DNA of 64,000 nucleotides from Physcomitrium patens (taxonomy: Eukaryota > Streptophyta > Bryopsida > Funariales > Funariaceae). Positions within the stretch are counted from its first letter, which is position 1. Each line of letters opens with the position of its first letter. A program made the position numbers and the translations under genes. Positions 32,343-44,236 of this stretch are shown in pieces. The notes beneath the pieces are model-generated. The model was not told where the DNA came from and ran no database searches. It saw only the letters and a program-made list of their open reading frames with translations. Location of the stretch: contig NC_037269.1 of assembly GCF_000002425.4 (NCBI RefSeq), positions 6,782,172 through 6,846,171 of the forward strand, written 5' to 3'.

Positions 32343-33360
32343 TGCGCCAAAGGCTGGAGAAGCAGCGTTTGATCAAGAATGTACGACATTATTAAAACCA
32401 GAGTAATTTAAGATTTATGCAGCTGTCATCCCGATTAATGTCGACTTCCTCGATTATGTACGTGCTGCGACTATTCAGGATTCAGTAGCTCTTGACATCA
32501 AACAACGTGTCAATAATGACAAGTTCAAGGTGGATGGAGATCTTCTTTATTTTGAGGAGCAGCTGTACATCCCAAAGGCACTAGTACGACTTCAAGTTCT
32601 CTAATCTTGTCACGATTTTCTAGCTACTAGACATTTCAGATTTAACAAGACCTTGGAGCTAATTTTGCAAGATTTTTGGTGGTCTCAAATGTGAAAGGAT
32701 GTGAAGGATTTTATCCTCTCTTGCGACATTTGTTCAAGATTCAAGAACCCTCGGCATCACCCTTGTGGGCTTTTATAGCCATTGCCTATTCCGCGCTGAC
32801 CATGGTCTTCAGTTTCCATGGACTTTATTATGGACCTGCTACCTTCAAATTTGTTTGATAGCATTTTTGTGGTGGTAGATTGGCTTACGAAGATGGCGCA
32901 CTTTGTTCCTTGCAAGAAGGCATTATCAAGCGAAGATACAGCAAGGCTCTTTCTTGATAATGTATATCGTTATCATAGCCTACCAAATGATATTGTGTCA
33001 GATCGAGGGACTCAATTTGTATCCAAATTTTGGAGATCTCTTTTTAGAATATTGAAGGTCGATATCAAGCTTTCTTCGGCTTTTCACCCTCAAATTGATA
33101 ATCAGACAAAACGGATAAACCAAGTATTGGAGCAATACTTATGATGCAGCATCAACTATCAGCAAGACAATTGGACTGAATATCTATTGCTTGCCAAATT
33201 TTCTTATAATAACACCCTTCATGTGTCGACTCAACAAACACCGTTCTTTTCTAATTATGGGTACCATCCAAAGCTCGATTTATCTAGTCCGTCAATGAAT
33301 AACAATCCGGCAGCTGAAGGTTTTACGAAGCACCTATTGGAACTTCAAGCTATATTGTAA
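32343..33360 (+). pseudogene. Element E integrase
   Basis: A degraded HHCC domain (ATRHFRFNKTLELI, then CDICSRFK in another frame) is followed by the core at 32818-33144: MDFIMDLLPS, SDRGTQF, HPQIDNQTKRINQ. The third catalytic position reads TKR where C has TER, so the catalytic Glu is lost. Stops at 33142 and 33358. Confidence 0.8.
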
Positions 33361-33366
33361 CTTCAA

Positions 33367-33843
33367 TTGCAGACTACCCAAGAGTCTTACAAGGCGACCA
33401 TAGATAAGTTTCGGAACGAGACACCTACTTTCAAGATTGGAGATAAAGTATGGTTGCTTCGTCGAAATATCAAGACCAAGCGACCATGTGATAAATTAGA
33501 CTATCATAGATTGGGACCATTTGTCATCCAGAAGCAGATTACTCCAGTGGCATACCGTTTGGACTTACCAGCTGCTGTGAAGGTACATCCAATCTTCCAC
33601 GTGTCTTTGTTAGAATCATACAAAGAATCAACTATTCCAGGAAGAATACAAGAACCACCACCTTGTGTAGAAATTGAAGGTCATGAAGAATATGAGGTGG
33701 AAGAGGTATTTAATTTAAGGCGAAGGCGAGGACAGCTGGAGTACTTTGTGCATTGGCATGGCTATCCAATCAGCAAACGCACATGGGAGCCAGCATCAAA
33801 CTTAATCAATGCGCCTCAAAAGGTACAAGATTTTCATCAATGA
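33367..33843 (+). pseudogene. Element E integrase C-terminus and chromodomain
   Basis: An open frame of 158 codons has the GPF module (KLDYHRLGPFVIQKQI), HPIFHVSLLESYK and a chromodomain (YEVEEVFNLRRRRGQLEYFV, WHGYPISKRTWEPASNL). The AAAGTATGG at about 33446 is the counterpart of the B donor-like site. The domain itself looks intact. Confidence 0.85.
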
Positions 33844-34015
33844 CATCCTTCCAAACCAAAAGCAATACCATGTGTTAGGTAATGACACCATCTTGCAAAA
33901 CTTCTAGTTCAAGCTTCCTTTAAGAAAGAAAGGAAGAAATCATATAAAGGATAGCAATGTGAGAATCCAGTCCATCCTGTTTTTGAGTTGATACGTTCTG
34001 TATAGACAAGTTCAT

Positions 34016-34368
34016 ATGGATGGTCAAGAGAACGATACCATACCAGTTATGTCATCTCAACCAAGTAGCTCATATAGACGACCCCGAGATGAAGAACCGC
34101 CTGGTCCACGAAGACGATGGAAGATACTTAGTAGCAAGTCATTGGTGATTGTGTTTGAGGTAGAGCTTGCATATGATGGCCATCCGGAAGGAGTGTTTCA
34201 GGACAATTCCACAATAAAGACACTGAAGTTCATGCTTGGTCGGAAGTTCAAGGCGTGGGACATTATCGATGGTTACAAGAACCAATGAAGCATTTGCCTC
34301 GCAAAAAATAACTGGAATATGTAACAGGTACGATACAACACATCTTCAACTTCTTGCGTATATACTAA
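34016..34368 (+). pseudogene. Element E extra ORF (aORF), frameshifted
   Basis: It starts MDGQENDTIPVMSSQPSSSY at 34016. It follows the C aORF layout: a Ser/Pro-rich start, a central hydrophobic strand (SLVIVFEVEL), then a frameshift near 34255, after which GHYRWL, EYV and the C-terminal isoleucine-rich helix are readable to TAA 34366-34368. Sequence is well diverged from B, C and D, so the shared pattern is informative. Confidence 0.6.
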
Positions 34369-34417
34369 CTTGCAGCAATATGCTTCTCGGAGATCTCGAA
34401 GCTAGAAGAGGAAGTGA

Positions 34418-34841
34418 TGTCACGGACATACAAGTAAGAAGGTTCTAGAAGATTTTGGAAAGATCTAGAAGGTTCTAGAAGGTTCTTGAAGATTCTAGAA
34501 GATTCTAGAATATTCTATAAGATTCCTAAAGGTTCTAAAAGGTTCTTGAAAGTTCCAAAAGATTCCTTAAGGTTCTAAAAGATGCTAAAGAGACCTTAGA
34601 TGGTTTAGGAAGTTACCAAAGAAGGATTTTAGGCCTACCTTATCTTCAAGCTTCATGGAAATCTCTTAAGAAGCTTTCGAGGACTTAGTATATAAAGGAG
34701 TTGAAACTGAGGGGATCCTCAGTCTCGACAACTCATCTCTTGTGGTTTAATTAAGATCTTCTTGTATCTTATTCTTGTTCTAATGCCAAATTATTCCTAT
34801 TTCTTACTCTTGAGCTTAGATCAAGAGTCTGATCCTTAACA
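34418..34841 (+). repeat. Element E 3' LTR
   Basis: 424 bp, TGTCACGGAC to CCTTAACA. It contains a 10-bp heat-shock-like array (about 34437-34580, roughly 14 units), TATATAAA at 34689 and AGTCTCGACAA at 34721-34731. It is followed by the CTTGT duplication. Confidence 0.9.
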
Positions 34842-35097
34842 CTTGTTGATTAAGTTTCCAACCTAAAAGTCAAAAAAAACACCTATAAAGTCAAAGCAGC
34901 GTCTAAGAGTCAACAAAGGATGTCTATGAAGTCAAAGCAGCGTCTAAGAGTCAACAAAGGATGTCTATGAAGTCTAAGCAGCGTCTAAGTAACTTCTAGG
35001 AAGCTTCTCTAAAAGATATCATAGAAATAACTTACTTTTACTAACTTATAACTATTTCTATATGTAATTACTAAGGTATTTATGTATGTCCGTGACA
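34842..35097 (-). repeat. Element C 5' LTR, outer part
   Basis: It resumes the C LTR after E (GTTTCCAACCTAAAAGTC...). Two to three tandem copies of about 47 bp lie at 34888-34985 (AAAGCAGCGTCTAAGAGTC). On the minus strand it begins TGTCACGGAC at 35097. Confidence 0.85.
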
Positions 35098-35403
35098 ATT
35101 TGTAAGTAAAAAGGATAGTAAGTTTTGAATGTGTGTAGACTACAGAGCTCTCAACAAAATTACTATGAAAAACAACTATCCTCTGCCAAGGGCAGATGAC
35201 TTGATAGATAGATTGACAGTAGCCAAGCTCTTTACAAGGATAGACCTTAAGTCGGGGTACTACCAAATAAGAGTGGCACAGGAGGATGTTGAGAAAATAG
35301 CTTGTAGGACAAGGTATGGATCATATGAGTTCGTGGTCATGCCTTTTGGGTTGTGCAATGCACCTGCCACATTCACCACTATGATGAACTCAATATATAT
35401 ATA
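35098..35403 (+). pseudogene. Element A2 reverse transcriptase fragment
   Basis: [20 protein letters not shown] through [18 protein letters not shown] matches A1 bases 690-975 plus 7356-7366 closely. It shows the empty target site of B (ACTATGATGAAC). It probably belongs to A2, cut from its protease by F and C, and ends abruptly near 35400. Confidence 0.75.
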
Positions 35404-36459
35404 GTCAAGTGTTTCACTCTTTATACATAAAGATAGGACTAAAATTTAGCAACATATACACCTCTTGATCAAAGATTCATCAATCAACATCTTTCATTTG
35501 AAGATCATTTCAACATCTAATTTTAAAAAGGAAAATTGGAAACTTTGAAGTTGTTTAATAAATTTTTTAGAGAAAGAAAATACAGCTTTAATCTTAACCT
35601 AAGTGATTTCATATTTTTCCAATGAATTAGAGTTGATTCACAATAAAAGCCAATGCATCCGATAGATTCACTATGGAAAAATTCAACACTTTCTTGGTGA
35701 AGTATAGGGAAAGTGTCTAAAAGCACTAAATCCAATACTAGTGTTACTCCTCTTTTATCATTATTATCAACACTTTCTAAGTGATTTCATATTTTTCCAA
35801 TAAAAAATTTTGGCCTCTTGCCATTGTTTGGGTCAAAACTTGACTTGGCCAATGTGTGAAGCTCCCCCTTAATTATGAATTTTCAAATTGTGTTGCCACT
35901 TTAGTCTATATCTACCATTAGATACCCTTCATTTGCGTTGGCCAAAAGTCAAGGATCTTGACCGATAATAAACCTTAATTTGTAAATGACAAGGAAAGAA
36001 TAAGGTGATAATGAGGTGGAATTGAGACCAAATATAGGGTGGCAGTGTTAAGGGATATACCTTAGGTGCGGTTGTATTCCCATTACTCTAACATTTTTTG
36101 GTATAAATCTCAAACTGGGGACTCATCAGGTAGGAGAGTTCTTTGCTATATTTTGAAGAAAAACAAAGGTAGGGCAGTTGTCTATTCTTCAAGGCAATCA
36201 AGTAACTCTACAATGTCGTGAAGGTCAGAGTTAAATCCGTTGAAAATCCAACCCAGCCACCCTCCACCTCAACCCTATCCAATCACCCACGCCCATTCCA
36301 ACAAATATCTCCACCCGATGCAACCAATTCCACCCGGAATCGTCCTCTCTCCACACCTCCTGCCGGAACCGTCCTCCATCTCAAACTCCACAGCCCAATT
36401 CCACCTGTAACCATCTTCCTCTCCTCGCCACCATCGAAAACCGTCACCCGACCCTTTAA

Positions 36460-36892
36460 CCCTTAAACGTCACAAGGCCAAAGATTTCCACTAATGTCTG
36501 CTGTTGTATTTCAACCAATGATAAAGCTCACGTTGATTGAAATGGCCTCCAAATGAAAGATGTTTGTAAAACAATTTTCAATCCAAACGGTCTAAGGTGC
36601 TTGCTATACTTTAATATATTTTCCGTATTCCAAAGAGTGAAACACGTACCCATAAATACGGCTCCCAACTATGTACAGTCAGGAACCATATATACATGCA
36701 CGTATGTTATTCTATAGGATATGGAAAAAGTATAAAAGTATAGCAAGCACCTTAGACCATTTTGGATTGAAGATTGTTCAATGAACATCTTTCATTTGTA
36801 GGTCATTTCAATCAATGTGAATCTTGTCATTGATTGAAATACCACACCATACATTGGTGGAAATCTTTTAACCTTTTTGCGCTTAACCCTTA
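36460..36892. repeat. Foldback (MITE-like) inverted repeat, with further half-copies
   Basis: The left arm 36460-36625 (TTTCCACTAATG..., CGGTCTAAGGTGCTTGCTAT) is the reverse complement of the right arm 36733-36892 with moderate divergence; about 110 bp lie between. Another right-arm copy is at 36927-37035 and a piece at 35480-35520 (CATCTTTCATTTGAAG). No clear target duplication. It lies just upstream of the gene at 37159. The rest of 35404-36459 is AT-rich with no gene; the Pro/Thr-rich reading at 36218-36466 is not supported. Confidence 0.75.
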
Positions 36893-37158
36893 TACATCAA
36901 ACAGTACTATATAATACAGAAATTGTATTAAAGTGTACCAAGCACCTTAGACCGTTTGGATTGAAGATACTTTCATTTGGAGGTCATTTCAATCAATGTG
37001 AACCGTATAATTGGTTGAAATACGTAGAATACTGACGTAGATTTCTCAGTAACGGTTTTGGGATCCTTCTCATTTGTGTGAAGGCGTTGTTTGTGCAGAG
37101 AAAGAAGCTCCGCCATCGCCACAACTCGAGCTTCGCCTTCCGGTAAATCTCTCAGACC

Positions 37159-37730
37159 ATGGCGATGGCCGTCTCATTCGCTTCCGCTTCTTTCCTCCTC
37201 GCGCCCAGCCATTCCGCGGCAGTGCGTTGGAGTGTGGCGCTGCGGGGAGAATTCCGGTCTCGGAACTGTGCTCTGGGAGCTCGTTCACAACTATTTGGTA
37301 AGTCGCAAACACTGTGGAAATGATCATCGAAACGATTCATCATTTTGTAATTTTTCTGTATTTTTTGGTGCTTTTTCTACGGATTTTGTGGTATTTTTTT
37401 GGTGTTTTTTAATAATTTTGTTGTGATTGCAGCGCGTGAGATTCAGTGTTCCTATGCGCCGAGAGTTTGCTACGCGCGGAGAGTTCAGACGCATGCACAG
37501 GCTGAGGAAGCGATCGAGCAGGGAGCGGCAGTGGACGACGATGAGGTCTGCGAGCTGGTGAATGACTTAGATGTGGAGCTCGGCGATGAGGAGGAAGGAT
37601 TCTCCGGCTACTACATTCAGGCGCTCAAGAACAACAACGGCGCCGGCGTGCTTCTCCTGTCGGATGTGTACGGGCACGAGAGTAGCGGAATCCGTGACTT
37701 TGTGTACCGATTGGCCTGCTTTGGATATAA
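37159..37730 (+). pseudogene. Dienelactone hydrolase-like gene, first two exons only
   Basis: Exon 1 (37159-37297) encodes MAMAVSFASASFLLAPSHSA, a typical Ser/Ala-rich chloroplast transit peptide, and ends at GTAAGT. Exon 2 starts after TTGCAG at 37433 in frame and runs to about 37730 (GTACGA donor). It encodes VELGDEEEGFSGYYIQALKN, GAGVLLLSDVYGHES and RLACFGY, as in plant carboxymethylenebutenolidase-like hydrolases, where NVLVPDLF and the Cys/Asp/His triad should follow. No such exon is visible in 37731-39540. The gene is truncated, or an unusually long intron leads out of sight. An alternative is a fused or short product. Confidence 0.7.
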
Positions 37731-37739
37731 GTACGATCT

Positions 37740-39540
37740 CGCACCTATTTTCTGTTGACGCTCGTTCAGCATCCGCTACATTCTCCTTATTTCAGTCACT
37801 AAGTCCTCTTCTCAGAATTTGAATTTCGTGTATCTGAATCTCGGTTTCACTGCTGCTTGTCGAAAATCCGAATGGTCAATAGGAGGCCTTATACCACAAA
37901 AGCAGTGAAAAAAATAAAAAGTAAACAATATGAAGATCTCTAAGTTTTATGTGGAAAAGAAGAAGATTTTTTGGTACCTTGCCCGGCAATGTATGACAAT
38001 GTGTGAAAATATTTGACTTGAATTAATATGCTATATTTCACTAAAGACAAGAGATTTTTTTGACAATATGAAAGGAAATAATATTATTTGCTTGTTTTGA
38101 AAATCTCACATTTGAAAGAGTGTCATATCAAAAGTTTTTGTAGGTGCCCTATGTGCTCACTCTCCCCATTTGAACTTCATAACCTATAACTTTTTCATTA
38201 AATGTCGGATTCAGGAAAAAATTTAGACTCACACAAAGCTTGTTGTAATGTCCATCTAGAGTAAAATTCAGAAAAAACTGTCATAAATTGACACCATAGG
38301 AACCTACCCAAACCTTGAAGAGTCTCCTGAGGGGACTCTTGGAAATTTAGGGGTTAAGATCCTTAATTCTCAAAAAACAAAATTCAAATTAGCAAGTTTT
38401 GAACCCCTTCTACTTGCAAGTCTATTTTGAGAATGTTACACACTTTTGTTTCATTTGAAATTTGGAAAAATCATAGCTTATATGGTCTAAATTTTTATAT
38501 GCTAATAATCTCCTCAAAAGAAAAGATGCAAGAGATATTTTTTTAAGAGGAAACAAAGTGTGCTAATCATGTTTCATATGGTCCAAAAATCACTATGTTT
38601 TTCACTTGAAACACTATGATCTTTTAATGCTTACGGTGAAAAATTTGAAAAAAAAGACTACATGTTCTTGTAAATTAATACTCCAATTTAAGATATTATG
38701 GTTAAAAATAGAAATTGAAGTTGTTCTTTTCCTTCCCCTCTCTTTGCACTAGAATATGCAGTTTTGAGGTGTTTCTTTGTAAGAAATTCTCAAAGAAATT
38801 TAGGGGTTAAATAGATTAATAGATATTTAGATAGGAATTGATATTTTAAAATTATAATTTATAGGACATTAATTTTATATTTTAAAAATGTATAAGAAAC
38901 ACCCATTGTGTCATAAAAGTACAATATGGTTGTAGGATATACATCTTTATTCTAAAATATCAATGTATCAAATAAAAAGCAATGTATTGGCTAGATATAT
39001 AGAACAATCATATTGATTTTAATGATGACCTTGTTTATCAAAAAGCATTCGTGAACCAATGGGATGAAAGCACGATATGGTTACCCCTGTTAAAATGGTG
39101 GGATCTAAAAAAAATCCTTGTTTTGTACAGAACCAATATTAGAAAATTACAAAAATGAGATGATACTCTTAATACATACAACATGGCTGAAGTTGCATAC
39201 ATGGTATTAAAGGCGAAATGTGAAGTATACATAAATTGAATTACATGTAGTCATTCTGTAGAAGTCATGACTTTTTAGTACCCACATCGTGCTTTCATCC
39301 AATATGATATACACATTGAATTACTTTAAGCATACAATACAAATGACTACTGTCCAACATGATACACTCCGGCCCGTCTGAGCTCTCATCCGACGCCTTC
39401 GATAAGCATGCTATCACACAATCTCATCTAGATTCTACACTGGTGACAGAGCAGAGAAAAGACAAGACTCATTTGAATAGAGTTTGGGACTTAACTACAA
39501 GGCGATTCTTTCCGAAAGAAGAGATGGAAGTGTAACGAAT
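37740..39540. other. AT-rich spacer, no gene seen
   Basis: Long runs of A and T, no open frame with known motifs and no exon continuing the hydrolase. Lines near 38150-38450 and 38760-38900 look like old transposon sequence but no borders could be found. Confidence 0.6.
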
Positions 39541-40039
39541 GCTTCTTGTAAATCCCGTGCTTGACTTGATGTCAAGTACGACCTCAAGTGCTAGAAGTTA
39601 TACGCAAACAGCTTCCAAAGAAGTTGATCGTAGTACTTTGATCTCTTGGTCGATTCTTAATCGATTGAACATGCAGTAATGAATAGGGGTCGCCAGGCGA
39701 ACTTCAGGCTGTCGGCGACGGCGATCAAGTGCGGGGCCACGTTGTCAAAGGTGCAATCACCACATGATCAATGAATTGCTATTAGACTGCTATGGTTGAT
39801 CCAGTACATCGTGTAATAGTATCAAATTTCACGTACTAGCACTGGAACGACTCGTCAAGTTGACAGGCTGCGCCAGTGAGAACAGATGGGCAGGACATGC
39901 GGATGCAAATTCGATACCACCGTGATGGTACTCGTAGTCCGACTTTTTCCTTCGCTTTCCAAGGATGATCACATAAACAAGTCTTTCTTTTGAGACAACT
40001 GCAGTATCCATGCAAGTTGGTAGCCATTGTACAGAGGCG

Positions 40040-42544
40040 TCAAAATATAAGACTGTTGTTTGGATTGGCGTTGAACATCCGTTCTGGTGTTGACGACCCG
40101 CTTGAGCGGGGAGGAGGATTCGCAAATCTGATACATGTTGGAACATGAGTGATTCGAGGATATGCTGGTGTGTCTGGGTCGATAAGGAGCACGCGACCAG
40201 CAACTCTTTGCCAATGAGGTTCGGACATCGGCATACCAAGAAACCGATACATGTAGTCAGAAATCTTGGCTTCCCAAGCTCCGGCTTCCTCACAGTCCCC
40301 TACATCGTAATATAAATTGTGCAATAATTCACACAACGAAACCTCGGCACGGTCCTCGTCATCCATGCCTAATTCAGGTGGTAGAACCAGAAACTGATTT
40401 GGGAAGTTTCTTGTTGCCATCTTCCCAAGCATATCCGACTTATCCACCATCCCCTCCTCAATAAGGGCGCAACTCCATTCCCACGCAGCCATCCTCACCT
40501 GCAACTCCACGGCTACATAGGCTGCCTTTGTAACGCCAGGAACAAAACCCCCGAGCCAAGGGCCAGAGACAATACCATCCATAACCAGTTGAATGATTCG
40601 CAATAACCTACGGAAATCAAAGTTTAAACCAGTCATCAGAAGGTATGTCAAAACACAAAGATTGCATAAGGCGTTGCGAGGTACAACAAAATTCTTGATC
40701 ACTAAATGGTACTAAAAATCGACAGCCTGTCTTGGTAGCTCAAGGCATTTCTTCCCTTTTGTCGACAATTGACCACTAAACCATGTTTGGGAAGACTGCC
40801 AACAACCTACTTAATAGTGACGCTATAACAGGGAAATTGATTGACATAAAACAAGTGCTGCCATGGACAACACTGCAATGCTTGACAAGGAACAAGTAAA
40901 GAATGACCTGCGCAAGCGAGAAAACAGTACTCACCAGATAGAATGCTCGTAGTCCTTGAGCTGTGTGTGGTAGATCAGTGCGTAAGGGAGTGCAGCCCAT
41001 ATAAATAGTGTTTGATAGGCATGCCGCAAATAGCTGCCAGGCGGAGGCAAGTCACAGCGAGAGACAAGTGCTTCTAGAAAATTTCGATAAAAGAAAAAAG
41101 CTAGATGCCAAACATTATATGACTCCGCTCGGAGTCCCATAGTTGCAGATTGCCGTAATTTTTCTAGCTGTATACCAGAATTTTCTAGCTGTATACCAAA
41201 ATCCTCTGGCAGCACACGGGCTGAAGCTGCATCAACGAGTGTGCCATTAAATATTGTTTGCACATGGGCAAACGCTTCATGAAGTAATGTGTCACCAATT
41301 CTTGTTTGACCAGTTGGGATGTCGAAGTAAAAATCTGTTATATGTACCTGTGAACTCGAAGTGGAGCTCGCCTTGCTTGTAACAGTAAATATGTTTTCAA
41401 TCATACGGACAGAATCTGGGAAATCATCTATGCAGCTCATACACTTCGACACCACCTGCATAAACCTCGTGAATTTAAATCCATTACTTCGCGCATACGT
41501 TGCACTGCAGAGTGAGATTGCAGTCGTTACATAATCTGCCTTATTGAACCTACCCGAATGCGCGGGCGGCTCGGAATCCTGGAGACCCTGCTGGAGAGCC
41601 AGGTGCCTCCGGCACTGCCACCAGGCGTTATCCACATGCAACACTCTTCTCAGGTGCACGTTGTCCATGTCCGCATCACTGATCCTCTGCTTCAACTTGA
41701 GGAGCTCGTGGGAAGCGGCCGAGAAATCATCCATGTCGCATAGCAGAAAAGCATCGCTTAATGTAATTTCCACTTCAGCATCCACCGATAACTCATTGCA
41801 CTCCACCCATTTTCGCAGTTCGGATCGCCATTTCATTGCCGTTTCGTACTGCCCAAACTTGCGGTGTTGGTTGCCAAGCAGGTGACACAAAGTTGCCTCC
41901 GCAGGAATTTCATCATGTAGATACCAGCGGGGCCGAAAGTCCCGAACAGCACGCTCCGCGAGAATCTGCGCCAGCCCCTCTTGGCCGCGTCCTTTGAGCA
42001 TGTAGCTCGTCTCCCAATCAATAACTCTGATGTGTTGGTCTATGCTTGCATAAGCATTCATTGGGAGTCGTTCACTCATCACATCGTTCCGCGATGCTCG
42101 TAGATGTCCAAAAACTTTTACAGCCAAGTCGTAATTTCCGAGCCTGATTTGATTGTGCAAAGCCAACGGTATGGCTGCCCAGGCTTCTACCCACACGTAA
42201 TCCGCATAAAGGCGAAACGACTTTGTCCCAAACTCATCATACCCGACTCTGCCAAGAACTTCTATAAATTTTGTGTACTCTTGGAACGAGGATTCCCAAT
42301 CTCTTTCCACCTCTGCTTTAAGGGCGTTCGCAGCATGAGTTTGCAGTTCGGCACACTCGGTATCCAGGCTGGGATGCATCTGATTTACACGCTCCACCAG
42401 TCGTACTATAGATGGTTGTTCCATGCAACCTACATGATAGTCTACACAGTAGGTTCTGCTCTTTGGATCGTCGGACTCATCCCTCAACCAAATTTCCCTG
42501 AAATCCCAAGATCCCGTCTCGGGTACAGATTCCTCGAACGCCAT
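40040..42544 (-). CDS. Unrecognised plant protein, two exons, about 750 aa
   Basis: Exon 1 runs from ATG 42544 (MAFEESVPETGSWDF) to a GTGAGT donor at 40936. It could start further upstream, where the frame is open to 42568 without ATG. It is rich in alpha-helix with repeated short helical units (AERAVRDFRPRWYLHD, LCHLLGNQHRKFGQYETAMK) that recall TPR-type repeats. Exon 2 (about 40715-40040) encodes PGVTKAAYVAVELQVRMAAW, EVSLCELLHNLYYD and ends NANPNNSLIF. I could not fix the acceptor: candidates near 40700-40715 do not join in frame, so a small exon may lie between. No catalytic motif or targeting signal is obvious. Function unknown. Confidence 0.65.
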
Positions 42545-42599
42545 CCCAAGCGACAGTCCTCCAGACAAATTGCTAACGGGAATTCAAAGCACTCACCAA

Positions 42600-44236
42600 A
42601 CTGGTCGTACACCTGGGTACCCTAATCTAAGGAAATAATACAAATTCTCTAACGGCTACTTGTAGAGTGAAAATAAGTTTGACATTAAGTGACTCGGAAA
42701 AAGTTTGGCAACAGCGCTTCCATGAAAGCAATCAACTTCACCATGGCACATCGTAAGCTTACATGTGGAGCACTTCTAAGACAAAAGCAGGTGACACAAC
42801 TGGAACCCAATCGGTATTATCCTGGAGCTTGAAAGAATCCTCTCACCCAATACTAACTGGTCTCCTCGGCTGCTGTCTGAAGAGAGGGAAACAACATGCT
42901 CGTATGGTCAAATTCAACCCATGAAGCCTCCAGCATCACAACACTCCGCTCAGAATGGATCATCAAATAAGCATAGTGAGTACCGCATGCGAGTCCCGGC
43001 ACAGAGGTTCAAGTGTCATGAGAAACAACTGATATCCCCCCAACATGTGAGCACAGAAACATTCCACAATACTTACAGAGAATACTTCACTGCGTGCACG
43101 CTAAACGCAACGCACTGTCCAACACGGCGAGCAAGGACAGAAATTGTTGTAGCTCAATGGGAGTTGAAGCCGAAGTGGAAGGAATCCTTATTAATAGAAA
43201 AACCACTCAGGCACCAAGCACCTCCGATACTTGGTCAGGACTAGATCTTTAGTGAGTTGGAATATTCGAACTTGACTGCACTACCTTGCGAACACTTGTG
43301 CAATCGAGGTCGCATGTCTCCCTGTGTCTCTAGTCTGCCAGGCTAATGTCAGCTTCAGGAGGTTCATTCCGATCGATTTGGAGGCTGTGAATCTCCCCTG
43401 CATCTGCATCTGTTTGGTATACAGCGCAGATGGCTCCCTGCTTATCCCTAGGGATGCTTATAAGCAAAATCAAGAGACAAAGGACAAAACCTCGTGAATT
43501 CGTAAAATCCTATTTCGTTACTCTCCAAGAATAAGAGATAGTTCAAAACCCTGCAACCTAAGAGTCTATGCTGTCCCACCTAAAGTGCCACCCACCCTCT
43601 GCGCAGTAATCCCATGACGGTAGAGGGCGATACTGTACAAGCAATTTAATTCCTTGCTCGCATGCATACAATTCAACATCGACAACTTAGTTCCCAACAC
43701 ACTCTAAAAACCTTTGTCGCTCTCCGAGACTCCGAATCATCATCCTGACCCCGAGGGTTCTTCTAAGCTCCCAGGTTCCGTTCCGCAGTCCCTCGCCGCC
43801 GATCACAGGAAGAATGATCCGACGGACCAGATACCCCTCTCGGGGCGTTCCCAAACGTGCAACTCATCGGGAACAGAGGTCGCTCGTCAGCCCGCGGCGA
43901 TCTGTCCGAGAGAAACATTTTAGCCCTGCCTCGGGCGACTCTTTTCGCTTGTCGTCTCCCACACCCCGCGTCCCCGACGCCATGCCTTCCAAGTTGGACC
44001 GGGAGGTTCTTGGAAGAGGTAGGGGTGGAGATGCGTAAGAAGCAGAAAAGCAGAGAGGAGGAAAGCCGTGATGCAGAGTAGCAGAGACTTAGCAGATCTG
44101 CTTTATCTCGTTGCACTTTGTCTGCTTTTGCCGCCAACGTTGTGGGAGGCATGCTACTGAGGGAAGTTTTTTCAGAGATTGTGGCTCATGTTGTAGTTCG
44201 AACTCGCTAGGGCAAGAAAGCGGGGCCGTGAAAGTA
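42600..44236. other. Divergent spacer between two genes
   Basis: The unknown gene reads left and the TIR gene reads right, so both promoters should lie here. The part 43700-44000 is rich in C and G. No start-site motif could be assigned and the short ORFs on both strands show no conserved features. Confidence 0.5.

Larger units (their letters stand above)
23311..34841 (+). mobile_element. Element E: chromovirus with heat-shock-like LTRs, nested in the C LTR
   Basis: The LTRs are 23311-23794 (484 bp) and 34418-34841 (424 bp), with target duplication CTTGT at 23306-23310 and 34842-34846. The order is gag, protease, RT-RNase H, integrase, chromodomain, extra ORF, polypurine tract (about 34404-34417). 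Its gag is interrupted by D (24684 onward) and, after the N gap, by a solo LTR at the same site. It belongs to the same self-primed group as B, C and D but is clearly a different family. Several stops and frameshifts make it inactive. Confidence 0.9.

Noticed and set aside
36218-36466. Pro/Thr-rich ORF
   Set aside because: Low-complexity C-rich sequence next to a foldback repeat; no domain, exon context or start signal.
39829-40293. Minus-strand ORF of 154 codons
   Set aside because: It overlaps the better-supported exon 2 of the 40040-42544 gene in another frame.
43763-44152. Minus-strand ORF of 129 codons in the spacer
   Set aside because: GC-rich chance frame overlapping the probable 5' untranslated region of the TIR gene; no conserved pattern.
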